DNA of 64,000 bases from Clitopilus passeckerianus (lineage: Eukaryota > Basidiomycota > Agaricomycetes > Agaricales > Entolomataceae), in the NCBI GenBank assembly GCA_944990035.1, contig CALYLX010000120.1, forward strand, positions 62,001 to 126,000, written 5' to 3'. Position 1 is the stretch's first letter, and every line of letters begins with the position of its first letter. This document shows positions 22,281-34,700 of this stretch, piece after piece. The notes under the pieces were generated by a model that saw only the letters and a program-made list of their open reading frames with translations, searched no databases and was not told where the DNA came from. A program made the position numbers and the translations under genes.

Positions 22281-23013
22281 TCCTAGAGTGTGTACAGTAG
22301 CGTCAACAGCGATAGAATTAAAAAAGGACCTTATCATACTTCGCCCCAGCCCCCTGAGATCGTTCATAGGTTCCCTTCGGCTGAGTCGCGTGAATCAAGG
22401 CTAATAATTAAAGATCTGAGGCATTAACTTCATTCACTTTCCAGGCGTGGTGCAGAGAGCCATCCAGTGAATGAGGCATTCTGCCTGACATATCTCCCAA
22501 GTTCTTTCCGATCCACCGGTCTTTCACCCCCTTGGTCCGCGTCCTACAAGTACAACATAGGACACCCGGCGCCAAGGTCTCAAGGGTTTCTCCCTATAAG
22601 TGTCATCGGCAGGGCTGAGTCTTGCAAAGTGCACCAGTACACTTCGAGCCTTGTCGTACTTGAACTGTGAAGTGAGCGACTCGACCGAGGTTACTGAGAA
22701 ACAGCCCCTGATGCGAATGCTAAATTTCGTCCGACCCGCGGAGGGTGGCTGGCATTTGCAACAGACAGGATGTAGCCGTAAACGCGTGAGCGTGAATAAT
22801 TGACAAGTATCAAAAGTACAACGACATCGGATGGCTAGCCTTCTTAACAAGCTCTTATGTGGTACTAGTAGATGCAATCGCCAATCTCTTGTGATGTGAC
22901 TGGATTCGGGCGCTTGTGGCAATTGTGGTTCCATTTATGATCAGCCCAGCCCTCCCTCTGACAGGCAGGACCGCAGAAAAAAACACGGCCTCCGCAGGCG
23001 CCTATGGACTATT
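22281..23013. other. Gene-free region between convergent genes
   Basis: A 136-codon open frame on the minus strand (22934-22524) is Cys/Arg-rich but has no recognisable domain, splice context or compositional signature of coding sequence. I treat it as chance. Nothing else is visible. Confidence 0.4.
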
Positions 23014-25378
23014 TCAGGACTTCACCTCACACATAATCTGAACATAATCACCTCCACATTTCTTCAAAAATCCCGTCTTCTCACAATGATAGCACCGAGA
23101 CCATGGACCAGGCCGTGCTGCGCGCATCTCATCCTCGATATTTACACCCTGAAAGGATCCCCCAGGAATATCTATGTGTGATTGCCAGAGATCCCTGAAC
23201 AAGCGCATTTTCGACTGAGATCTACCTGGAACCACGTCGGTTCTAGTTCCGCCCCCGAACAGGTAGACCTTGCCTGTATCGGGGTCGCAGACGAGTGAAC
23301 TTAGGCTCCGATGGGATGGGAAACCGCATGTTGTGACTTGTTGCCACCTAGGCTCGTCATATTCTCGGATAGAGGAGGTGGTTTGGCTTCGAGGGCTGGA
23401 TATCCGATGGTTTGGATCGTATGGCCGGAAGGTAAAGGTATCGGCATACACAGTAGTACTTGCTTGCCGCTTTGTGTCAGGCAAGATGTAAGGACAGACA
23501 AGGTTGTGGCCACCAATAACAATCACTCTATCAAGTTTTTGATTCTGCAGGAAGTTGAATTTAGGCTTGTAATTGATAGTGACTGGTACACACATAGATG
23601 CAGCCCATTCCAGATCGTGGACTAGGGTGGTTGCCAGGTATTCTCTCCCAACGCCATTGTTCTTCTTTAATATCCCAACTCCACATATCGTCTGGCATAT
23701 ATGGTGCATCCCAGGGACCCGAGATATCACCTGGTATCAGATTCGGGTTCTTGTCACATTGTCCGTAGAGCAAGTAAAACTTGTTTTGGTCTTTACTGAT
23801 CCACGATCCTGGGCACTTTCTAGGTCCTGGAAATAGCTGGGTTCCACCAACTGTCTGCAGAGGCGTGCCACTAAGCCTTCTCCAGGTGAAAGTCTTCAGG
23901 TTTAGCTCCATGAATAGATTGCAGCCAGTTAGGGCTCTGCTGTGAGAGCCTCCGAATACGAATAATCGTCCTTGAGCGATTTGTTGAGCAGTGTCTTCCA
24001 CGCGATTTCCCGGCCAAGGCCAAGAAGAATCTGTGAGGCCGGCTTCCCGGTTGGCAGTTGTTAGTCAGTACTTAGTCGGTATGGTCTCCCATTGTTGTGT
24101 CTTCAGATCAAAGTAGTCAAGGGCAAGTCGCCCCGTGAAGAGGTACGCTCGATCGTTGCAGACGCGCATTTCACGGTTTCGGAAGAAAAGATAATCGCTT
24201 TCGGGAATCAGGTACCGGCAAACGAAATTCCACGAGTCGAGGGTTTGTAGGTTGAGGCGCCAAACATCACGATGGTCAAGGTTTCTTTCTTCCAGGAGGC
24301 CACCGATGACATATAGGTGACCTGGACCGGATTGATGTGAACTTCGTGATTTACCTGTCGATGAAGTTCGCCACTCACTCTTCCATACGAAACCGGATGC
24401 GCTTCGCCTCCTTCCCATAATGCCGTTCTTCACGAGAAGTTTCTTCCAAGCACCTCTCACCAACATCTTAGAGTCCACAATCTGGAATATTGGGTTCTTG
24501 AATGGGTCGGGACGGAGTGTATAAGGGAGAAGTCCGCCAAATTCCAAGCCCCCGTGAAGCCTGGCTATTAAGTCTTTTCCCTGGGGTGCTGTAGATGAAA
24601 GGTATTGTATATATTACCTAGCAAGACCTTGACAGTGTTGAGCAGCTGCAGTGTTTCCAAGGGCAAATAGGCCTAAGCTCTTGATAATGAGGGTCCATGC
24701 CCGCAGGAAACCGATTTGTGTCGGTGTGTCCTTTGGAATTACCCAATCTATAGCCAGAACGTCAGTTCTTTGTTTAATGAGATGGGTCGAAGACGTACCG
24801 CAGACGAAACAAATGGGAAAAGCGAACCAAATATTTCTGGAATTGTTGTCCACTTCATCAATCCAAGCTAAAGCCTTCAGCTATCATGAGGAACTTGTCA
24901 TTCATGATGATTACACAAACTTACACTCTCGAAATCCCCAAGGGCAAGCATAGCCTTCGCTAGGGCATGTACGGTTTGAAATAGTATCATCCGTCGGGTT
25001 AGGTCCATATCGATATATCTTTCAATCTTCACTGCAGAACCGGGAGGGGCAGCAACGCAGAAGTCCTTCCCCAGCAGATCTGTGATCATTCCCGTGCATA
25101 CCTTTTCTCCAGATTTGAGTCTGCCGGAACGGATGTACTCATCTGCTTGGAGCCTGCGTAATCCAGTTGAACTCCATTGGATGATCTGCAAACCACACAC
25201 GAAATGACGGGACTTACAATAATCTTCGGTCAAATGATGCAACCTCTGATCGGCTGAGTTCTGGGACTTTGGGTTTGGACCCATTGACAATGTTGCTCAG
25301 TTCATGCATGACCTCTTGGTCGACAGCAGTCACTGGCCGCGTCCCAGGATAGGGACCTCGTGCCGTATGAGTGGACAT
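23014..25378 (-). CDS. Kelch-repeat protein with truncated C-terminal MYND-like finger; possibly broken
   Basis: Probable exons on the minus strand: 25378-25218, 25153-24925, 24880-24799, 24747-24618, 24560-24072, 24030-23594 and 23544-23014. The N-terminal part is helical (LARAKAMLALGDFE-type, TPR-like). The middle carries kelch blades, for example HLYVIGGLLEERN, RLFVFGGSHSRALTG, VIVIGGHNLVCPY and KVYLFGGGTR. The C-terminus CYHCEKTGFLKKCGG begins like a MYND finger but stops before the remaining Cys/His ligands. With canonical sites the 24072/24030 junction does not join in frame: exon 5 leaves two bases and exon 6 needs one. That implies an indel, an unrecognised splice site or a pseudogene. 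The family is common in Agaricomycetes and its function is unknown. Confidence 0.6.
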
Positions 25379-25729
25379 GGTAGAAGCCCGAACAGCGACA
25401 TGCGGCCCATTGTTGTTGTGAGAACATGCCACTATTAGGGAACGTGATTTGGCCAGTCAGCCTCTATCTGATTAGAACGGAGCCCAGCGCTAGCAGAGCC
25501 AAGGCAGAGCGTCTCTTCGCCATTTCTGAGAAATGTCGGTCGATAAAGCGGCGCGGGGACGTGGGGACATGATGGAAGGGTGGTAATTGTTTGTAGCCCA
25601 AAGTTGCTGATGCTGATGACTACGGTCCCTTGAACGTTCTCTTCCCCGGCCACTCATGATCTTGAACGTGTCTAAACGGTTTTCAAACTCTTTCAACCTA
25701 TAACGACGTCGGAAGAAATCGTGAACAAC
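25379..25729. promoter_or_regulatory. Divergent promoter region
   Basis: It separates the kelch gene (-) from the CCCH-SMR gene (+). Both start codons face away from it, so it should hold both promoters. No TATA box or known operator stands out. Confidence 0.35.
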
Positions 25730-28554
25730 ATGCAGAAGTTCCCACATACCCGAGCCCAGCTTGCGGTCATTGGCAGGCAGTATAGCGCGAAACAGCTCAA
25801 TGACAACAGTAATCATGGAACCGAATCAGCATGCGATAATGACAGTCATACCAATGGATTAGGCCTGGCAGATGATGACGGAGAGCTTAATCGCATTTCA
25901 ACCTCCTTCGTGAACCGTGTTGTTGGCCTCCTTGTAAATGAGAACGAGGATGAGCTCAAGACTTTACTGAAGGATTCATACCATATAGACGACGATGAGC
26001 ATGTATGTGCTATCTTTACACGATGCTTTTGGCACTGTCTTACCCTTCCGACCGATCTCTAGCTGGAACAAAATGTCTTGGACCTCATGCATAAGCACCG
26101 AGACGATGTTGCCGGCGTCCCCTTCCTCTTCCTGACTCCGACCAGACGCCCCATTTCACGGCCATCTTCACGCGCTTCCTCGCATTCTCACTCAGCATTG
26201 AGCTCTGGGACACGATTGTATCCCGCAAGACCCGAGACTCCCAATTCAGCTCCCACTAGTCCGCTTGCCCACGTCTTCAGACGTCCTCATACCCCTGTCA
26301 CGTCTCCGTTGGCCGGTGGCACGCTGCAGCATCACGCATCATCATACATGACCGCAAGGAGCTCAACAGGGAGCGATTACTCTCCCCAGTCCTCTCCCAT
26401 TCTTGCCCATGCTCAAGCCCAGGCCACCCAAGCACATGCACAGTTTACAGCTAGTCTCCCCGCGTCCCCCATCTCTTCTCCGCGGCTTTTGAACGCGAAA
26501 GCATCCGAATTCAGACCAGTCATTCAGCGCCCACTTTCTGCTGCGCCCACTGCTCCCACCTCGTTCTTGAGAGCAGAAAGCCCCGATTTATGGGCTCATA
26601 CTACTGGCCCTGGATCCCCGAATTTAAGAGCTACATCCAATCTTGCCATTGCAGCACCATTGATAGCTGAACAATCGCCAAGCTTCCAACCGAGGTCTTT
26701 AACTCCGAGTTCCTCGTTGAGAACGTCCCTCCTTCCAGGTGACGATGATGAAGACGACCCGTTCGATCCATTCAGACCTAACCCAACCCCGCATACCTTT
26801 CACTCTGGTGCAAACGCCAACGCGATCCCGGATGAATACGATAATATGCCGTGGTATCATACGATGCCCCCTCACAACTTCACCGACTCTCCCCCCAATG
26901 AACTACAAGGGGACCCGAACAACCCCAGCCAGAACCCAGTGGACCTAGTTATGGGCCTTGGAGGCGAATATATGTTCACCGATGGGATGACACCCTTTGA
27001 CGTGTTGACTTCTGTGTTCGGCAGTACTCTTGCACCATCTGAGCTGGAAGACGCCCTTGCCAACAACGGGTACGACTTCGACCGCGCTATGGCATGGTTG
27101 ATTGATCGTACCCTACCTCCTAATGGTGGTAATGCCCCACAGCCCCAGCAGGCGCAACAGAGGATGCAGAACATGGGTGGGAGAGTTACATTGGTCTCAA
27201 GAGGTGGCCCGCCAGGCGGACGAGGTGGTTATCATAACGGTGCTCGTTTTGGAAATGGTGCAGCGCCAGTGGCACCTGGAAGAAACGGACGCCCCCCGCC
27301 GGGAGGAAACAACAGAGTTTGCAGGTACTTTATGGCTGGTGAATGCTTACGAGCGGACTGTCGCTTCAGGTGAGCATGCATCTGTTTGTATCCTGATTTT
27401 GCTTGCATATACTTACGTTACGTGCAGCCATGACCTCGAACGCGCTCTTTGTCGGTTCTGGCTACGCGGTACATGCGCCAAAGGCGAGCAATGCGAGTTC
27501 CTGCATCATCTTCCAAAGGACACCGATATGAACAGCCTGTCCATCGCGATGGCTAGAGCCAACGTCGCTCCGGGCACAGGTCCCTTAGCTGCTGTCACCG
27601 CACCTCAAGACGAGTTCCCCGCTCTGGGATATGAAGGTGGTGCTGGAAGAGGGCAGAAGCGATATGGTGGTTTCGATCCTGGCAGGACCAGGTTTGCTGC
27701 TGCCGTCAAGAAGCCTTTCAACAATGCTGTACCCGACAATGCACCAGGGAGCAATGGAACAGCCAGAATGTCAATCGTCGCCCCTCGTCCATCGCCCCGC
27801 CTCCGGTTGCGTCCACCACAGCTCATGCCAACCCTTCCCACTGGCGAGGTGGTAAATAACCTGTACATGTCATATCGATCTCGAGCCCTTCAACTCGGTG
27901 CAGCGAGAAACGCGTCTCTTTCTCGTGCTGCGGAGGCGTGGAGAAGAGGGGATGGTGCTGCCGCGAAGAGGTTTAGTCGAGAGGGCCATGAAATGAATGC
28001 AAAGATGAGCGCCGAAATGTCAAGCGCTGCTGAGAAGGTCATCAGGGAGCGTGCCCGAGTTGCGGAGGCTGCTGTTAAACAGAGGGATAGCGGCTGGAGC
28101 GACGATCCTCGGGATCGCCCAACAAGGGGTCAACCTTGCGGCGGTGGCTTTGGCGTGATTTTAGGTGTGGCCAGTGCGGGTAATGTTGGTACTGGTGGTG
28201 AAGGGAAGGCTTTAACCTCGGAAGAGCGTATGGAGGCTATCCTCGATTTGCATGGGCTCCATTCAAACGAGGCTACGGAAGTCTTGGAACAATTCCTGTT
28301 GGCGGTAAGCATTGTCGAACATCCGGCAGTTCCAGTCTGAATTTTTTCCCTAGATCGAAAGCGAGCACTTCTATGGGCTTGTCTATACCGTTGTTGGAGA
28401 AGAAAAGCATACCGGCAGCCAGGACCCTGGTCGCGGGGTATCTAGGAATCGCCTTGCCTCTGGTGTCAAGGAGTGGTTGCATCGATGGGGATACCCTTGG
28501 AGCGAACGGGACGGGATAATTTGTATTGACCCCTTGACCCATGCTTCAGAATAA
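25730..28554 (+). CDS. CCCH zinc finger, CUE-like and SMR domain protein (885 aa)
   Basis: Exons 25730-26002, 26063-27369, 27428-28304 and 28354-28554 (2658 nt, in frame). The long Ser/Pro/Ala-rich region in exon 2 is probably disordered. A CUE/UBA-like segment (about residues 397-440) reads LEDALANNGYDFDRAMAWL. Two CCCH fingers follow: CRYFMAGECLRADCRFSH (about 510; the last codons straddle intron 2) and CRFWLRGTCAKGEQCEFLH (about 535). A basic helical DUF1771 segment (about 673-760) precedes the C-terminal SMR domain (about 799-885) with LDLHGL and the VGEEKHTG motif. SMR domains act as nucleic-acid nicking or binding modules; CUE plus SMR resembles yeast Cue2 and metazoan N4BP2, which act in No-Go mRNA decay. 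A role in mRNA surveillance is an inference. Confidence 0.9.
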
Positions 28555-28708
28555 CCAAATGTTGGGGAATGTAAGATATACACTGAAGGGGTCTTGCAGA
28601 ACGCAAGGACCATGTCAATTTTGACTCATAAATTTGTTTCTTGGGATTGCAGCTATTGATAATGTTGTTTTCTGCTTTTACCGTTGCATATGTACTGAAT
28701 AAAGTATT

Positions 28709-29227
28709 AGGGGCGTTCAAAGTTACCATTATCATACCATTATCGAGCCATTATCGACTCCATTAAGCTGTTCCTTATTTTTTTAATGAAAACGTTAATG
28801 AATCTGGATAATGGTTATTTCCGGATTAAGGGCCGAATTAGGCTCCTACTGTTTTAATGGTCATTATCGACACCATTCTGGCTCTCCTGAATGGGACGTC
28901 GGAGTACAGATTCTATGATCCAAACCTTGATCCGCGTGCGGCCTGACTAGGCTTCACTCTAAGGATGCCGGAATTCTCCGTCTCGGGTCAATTGAGGTTA
29001 AACAGAATGATCCTTGGCAATGCCGAGAAATTTAATGAAAATTGAGCAGTTCCATTATTGTCCCATTATGGCAAAACTGCCAAAGGGGGGTTTCAAAGTT
29101 GACCATTATTTGTTCATTAATTATGTCATTATCGCTTACATTATTGACAATTTAGCGCCAAAATCGACTTAATGGACGTATTAATGGGTCCAATAATGGA
29201 CCGAAATAAGGGAACTTTGAAAGACCC
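28709..29227. mobile_element. Candidate MITE with imperfect terminal inverted repeats
   Basis: The left end at 28709 (AGGGGCGTTCAAAGTTACC) and the reverse complement of the right end at 29227 (AGGGTCTTTCAAAGTTCCC) match over about 24 bp with a few mismatches. The interior is AT-rich, with many ATTAATGG and CCATTATCG words, and has no coding capacity. A third copy of the terminal motif (TTTCAAAGTTGACC) lies inside, near 29091. ATT follows the right end and precedes the left end, so a short target duplication is possible. It stops 37 nt short of the MFS stop codon and may supply its 3' processing region. Confidence 0.6.
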
Positions 29228-29263
29228 TATTGATTGCACACTCCACCAACCGTCTGGTTTCTT

Positions 29264-31230
29264 CTATGTCCGATCTGTCCTTTGTCCCCGCCTTTGATCG
29301 CCGTACCTCACTACCGCCCAAAGAATCCTAGGTAACATATACTTGAGTGTTGGATATGGAGACAACAGCAGCATCCACTTACCCATAGCTGACCCAGGCT
29401 AGGACTGCGAAGAATGCATATGTCCAGCCCATACCGACCGTTTCAATCATCGGTAAAACAATAGTCAAGGTTGCAGAGACGGTGAAGTTTCTAAAAGCGC
29501 TGTAAATCGATTGGTCAAATAAATGTCGTTATTTGGTAAATCGGGACCGACTTTGTAGCCGCCACTGCTTCAGCGCTCCGAGATGGAAGGATATCTACGT
29601 AATAAGCAGATGAAGGACCGAGCACCATCTGGCATCCAATGCCATTCATTAGCAAACAGAAAAGGCAGACTGTTAAGCCAACTCGGCCTGGAAAGAACTC
29701 GACCGCTAACCCAAATATCATGTTAGAAAGAGGTACGATGGTCATCGCTGGAAGTAATGTGCCTTTCAGGCGGTCTTGCGCACACCAGGCTTCGCCTCTT
29801 CTCCGCGAAGCAGCCAGAATCATGTCTGACATTCTCCCGGAGAGCGGCGCACCGACTGGTGGAGACTGGAATCAGAATCACGGAGTTGTGAGGCTCAGGG
29901 AATTGCGTACTTATACAACCAAGGCCATTGGGCAGAAAGCATGCTCCCAAAAGTGCTGCGTTGGTGATATTATATTTGACACCCTAGCAAGAGGTCAGGT
30001 TAAGTGTGAATATAGTGAATGAATGTTTTGGCGTTTCTGCAACGCACGATGGTGTACGCTAGTGGTGAGAGTAAGGCTAAGGGAAAGTGTTGAGCAAGAA
30101 TTGGAGAGTTGAGGGGGGTGACACATACTCCAATCTGTTAATGAAACGGGGATCCCAGCGAATGACTGCGAGTCGATTATCAGAATCGCAGGACAGAATT
30201 GGCTTTCTGTTTCACTCACTACAATGGAAATAGCGGGGTTCCTCAAAACAGATAGAGGTTTCAGAGGATTGATGAACTGGAACCGTCGGAAAGGCGAAGT
30301 TCCAACGTCAACCACAGTCTGATTCGTTTCAGGAAAGAGAAGAAAGATTGTCAGCCATACGGCTAGCCCAGTACAGGCAAAAACTAGTTGAAGAGTACGC
30401 CAAGACGCGTAGTGTGCTGCAAGACCTAAATGCGCCACTCAGTCAGCTGGTGTCAACACGACTTCATAAACAGACCTCCAGACAAAGGGGCCAAGGTAGG
30501 GCCAACCAATGTGGCCTAGATAGCTTGTTGAGACCCTTCTAAGAAACATTGCGCTGAATACATACCGCGAAAAATACACCCATGGCTAACCCTCGCTGCT
30601 CACGCTCATAGATATCGCCGATGACCCCTGCCCCAACCGACAGCCCTGGAGCTGCGCCAAACACTTGGAAAAAGCGGCAAAAGAAGAGGGTTGGCACTGA
30701 TCGGGCAGCTCCTACCCCCAGGGACCCCACAAAAAGAAGGGCAGTCCCACAGAGGTAGACTGGTCTTCGCCCATCTGAAACTACTCAGTAATAACCACAT
30801 AAGTAGGTTCTTCATGCCTACATAAAGTAGAGTAAGAGCTGCCAGTTAGACCTCCGACCCCTGAGGCCGCCATCGAAATACTAACTGCAAGACTTTCAAA
30901 GAAATGAATGGTTGGGAAGACGTAGCGAGAAAACAGAGTCACCAACCTTATCACGCTGCCTGAGGAACCTAGGTCTTCGACGATATGCGGTATGAGAGGT
31001 ATGAATGAGCTCGCAATGAAAACTGGAAGATCCGAATCAGTAACAGACCAAGATAATGTACCGATTTGCCACATACGAGGAAGAAGACCACAGGAAGAGA
31101 CCATCATCACAATAGCTATTTTCTGGCGTTGGCTGAACCGATCATATTTAGATTCATTTCCGTGGGAGTCACCCGGAGTGGTCGGTGGGCTTTGAGAGTC
31201 AAGGAAGGGTGCTTCCTCTGGTGACAACAT
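29264..31230 (-). CDS. MFS (DHA1-type) transporter (453 aa)
   Basis: Twelve exons on the minus strand: 31230-31077, 31022-30947, 30892-30822, 30774-30566, 30515-30476, 30425-30220, 30165-30129, 30058-30048, 29983-29911, 29855-29552, 29499-29383 and 29327-29264 (1362 nt, in frame). The major-facilitator signature GRRPVYLCGTALLFVGS follows helix 2, and the second-half signature GAPLSGRMSD follows helix 8. LVGPTLAPLSGG is the family's helix-5 motif. LLFPETNQ ends the first half. Exon 8 is only 11 nt and completes the conserved TYTIGVKYNITNAAL segment. The family exports or imports small molecules by proton coupling; the substrate cannot be assigned. Intron 2 uses the acceptor TTGAAAG because TTGCAG breaks the frame. 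Close linkage to the Zn2Cys6 gene at 31772 suggests co-regulation, which is inference. Confidence 0.87.
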
Positions 31231-31771
31231 GGTACAAAGAAACGGGTGCAACCGCCCCGAAAGAACTGCTGGCTTGAATAAATGACTCGTTTACCCCACG
31301 AATCACGAATCGGGGTACATGAATTTCCAGTTGCATCATTGACATAATCATTAGGTACCGGCGCGACATTGATATATCGATTACGCTAGAAAGTCGAGGA
31401 GGTCGACACAAACAATGACACAAGGTCAGATAGAAGCAGTATCCGAGAAGGAGCTGAAAGCAGTTCTACCCAGGGTCTCACAAGGTTGAATTTAATTCCG
31501 TCTGGTCCGAAGCAACGCTTTGGTTCTGTGGCCTCGCAATCGAGTTCCGGGGGCGAGGATGGGGTGGCTACAGATTGAGATCAAGGTGTAAAATTGGGTC
31601 ACACGACAGAAATAAAGCCGCAAAGCCGATGATGACTGCACTGTCTCGCCTGAGGCTCTTCCCTGAATGTATGTATTGACTCGACTCTGCTGAAAATTAC
31701 ACACTGTTTGGGACAGTTAGAATATGTATAAATATCCAACGGAATGCATAAAGCGAAATTTAAGAGAAAAA
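31231..31771. other. Intergenic spacer
   Basis: It lies between the MFS start and the stop of Zn2Cys6 paralog B, both on the minus strand, and should contain the MFS promoter and the upstream gene's terminator. No convincing ORF or repeat was seen. Confidence 0.4.
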
Positions 31772-34700
31772 CTACATAGCTACCCCTGCGACAAACTCAT
31801 TCCAAGTGGACTGCATGTTCCCTTCTGGGGAGCCCGATGCACGCCTCTGAGATGCAGGCATTGGATTCACGTCCAACATCAATCCAGTCCCATACCCAGC
31901 ACCATTCATACTTCGGTCCATTGAACTATGCGAGTCGACATTCATTGCGCCAGAACCGTAGTCATAGACGGGAAAGTATGTTGGGAATTGCCCATTAGTC
32001 GATGCTGGGAGAGGGCCTTGCATGTGAGCCCCAGAGGTTTGGGATTGTTCGGGGTAAGGATCGTACTGGCCGTACTGCTGGCGGGATGTCGAAGAGGATT
32101 GTGTGCGGTAAGAACTGGGTTCGGCGTGGAAGGATGATGATCCAGTTAGGCTGGACATCCCGTATGCAGCTGGGGAGAGCTCATCGTACGATGTACGAGC
32201 AGAAGGTGGCCCTGCTGAGCTAGGTGAGGTGTCGTAATGCGTTCCAGTCGGGCTGAAATCTTGATGGATAACATTGCCGTTCTGCATTGGAGCTGGGTTG
32301 AAACTATCCAGATATGCCCATAAGGCAGGATTAGAGTTGGGCTGGATGGTAGGTGAGAGATTCAGCGGTATGACTGGGAGTTGAGATGTAGGGGATCGCT
32401 CGAGTCCGATAGAAGGAGATCCAGGTTCTTTCTTCCCGACGAGGCGGGTCTTTCCGCCGAGGATGTTCAGCTCGTCATCTTCCTCGTCGACTTTACTGCG
32501 TTGATCCACGCTGTACTTGGATAGTGAGCCTCGACCGTTCCTATATTCTTCAAGGCTGAGATGAGCCTTCTGTTGGAGATGCTTCATGATATCCTTGAAT
32601 TGAACTTTGAGTAAGAGGGCAATGAACTGAGAGGGATAATCAGATTACCAGAACCTTCCCAGCGCGGAAGCCATGCGCTGCCTTGGAGAAGAGCTCGCAG
32701 GCCGAATCAAACTGAACAAGAGCCGAGGGCGCCAGACTCATTGATGGGCAGCGAGTCACGATAGAACCAAGAATAATCTACAGCTCGGTGAATATAATGG
32801 CATGGTAAGGCATAGAAAAGACTTACGCTACAAGAGAACATATGGGTCCACAGGAACCATATCCTTTCTGAAGGTTCCTTCAATTGAGCGTGGAGGTTGC
32901 GCATTAAAGCGACTAAAGAGCCGGCGCTACGATATGCAGCAATGACCGATGTTCCATAGGGGCTTCCCAGAGGATCTTTGGGATGGTCGCTGATAGCTCG
33001 TGCAAAGAAGCTTCTATGCAAGTACAAGAGATCTAGAGAGAGCGAGGTCAGTTCCTAAGGCTATATCAGAGGTGAATAACACCAACTCGCTTCTCTGATG
33101 GCAAGCACAATATGCCTTTGCAAAGTTAGCATTGTAGTTTCTGGATAGTCGCCTGGCCTGGAGTCACCAGAGCCTCCAAAGCCTGCGACCTGCAGAATCG
33201 GAGGAACGGGGAAGGCACGCATTTTGCGGTCAAGTTGCAAGATGGTGGCGTACGTTGGCGTCTTAGCGCCGAATGCTTGATCGTGGAGGAGATTGAGGCA
33301 TTCAGAGCAGAAGCGATGTTTCCAGGCATGGTCTACCGATTCGTTCAGATAACCGTGAAAGCGGAGCTGGAGTGACAAACTCACAAGTATTCTCGTTGGC
33401 AGCGTCAGCTGCGAATGGCATCTTGCAGTCAATATGTGCCATGGAGAACGACGGGGGTCGAGCAAACGTCATTGATTGCCATGAGTCGTAGGTGAACAAC
33501 TCCCAGAAGAGTTCTCGTCGTTGCTGGGTCTCTGCATCATCGACCTTCCAGCGTCCGCTGTCACGGTCTGTAGAAAAGACCTGTCAATCGCTTCGTAGAA
33601 CAAATGCGGTAAATGGCTAGACGCACGCATTCCGATCTGTTAGGAGGATATCGGTCATCAACCTCGATCCATTGTACTCTATTGAATTCACTTACACTCT
33701 GTGCAATCTTGACAGCGATGCCAAATAACGCCCATCGAGCACCAGATCTGGTTCCATGGCGATCCGCCAAGAAGAGGTAGAATGTCATTAGGAACTGGTT
33801 GCCGAAATGGGAATATCAGTACATGATTTACCCTCGAGAAAAGACAACAATGACGTACGAGGGCCTGTATTCCGTTGATCGTCGGTGTGTCAAAAAGAGA
33901 GTAGTGGAAGAGAGATGCTTTGGCTAGCTGGTGGTACTTCTCCGCCTCGAAATTGTAGGCTGGAAGATCGGTATCCATGAGGGATCCAATTGCCAGAACC
34001 ATGTAAAGGAGGGAAAGACGGTGGTAAGAGAGGGCCTCGTCTTGTATGAATGGGGCGTTGTCCGGATTGTAGAAGTACGTATATATCTGACTGTCGAAGT
34101 TGTCGTAGGAGATTGGATTGTACCTAAAGTATCATTAGAATAAAATTCATGAGGTCGAAATTGGGTTACTCACATCCAGGCAGCACGATTATAAAAGATC
34201 GTTTTAAGCTGCTGAGCCCTATCGGTGGAGGGCAAGTGCATTGTCAGGGTAGTCAGGCTAACATGATCCATCTCAGGAGCTCCCGAATCAATAGGAATTG
34301 ACGAGGCTCGTCGCAATATCAGAGGACTCAGTGCTTCTCGGAGTGCTAGATCATGCTCGCCATAGTCATCTTCGGGGGACTCGTTCTAGAAAAGTTCGAC
34401 AATTAAGAATTTGAGGGCCATTTGAGAAAGAAGGGATACCGACCTGTAAGAAGTACTGAAGGAATGTCAGATTGACAGATGGTTAGTCGAATTTACTCAA
34501 CTACGTACCCATGAATTGGAGTTTTGGCCGAAGTATTTAGATTGTCCAGACTCAAGACTGATAGATAGTGATCCGAAGGCGTCTACCACATCTGGGCTTG
34601 GTTCTTCTTCTTTGACCTGAGATGGAGTTCGGTTGTGGGTAGGCTCTCTTTGGAGAGGTGCTTTTATTTTGAGTAGCTCTTCCGAGAGTAGGGGATGGGG

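Noticed and set aside
22524..22934. 136-codon Cys/Arg-rich open frame, minus strand
   Set aside because: Not similar to any family I know, no introns and no coding bias; probably chance.
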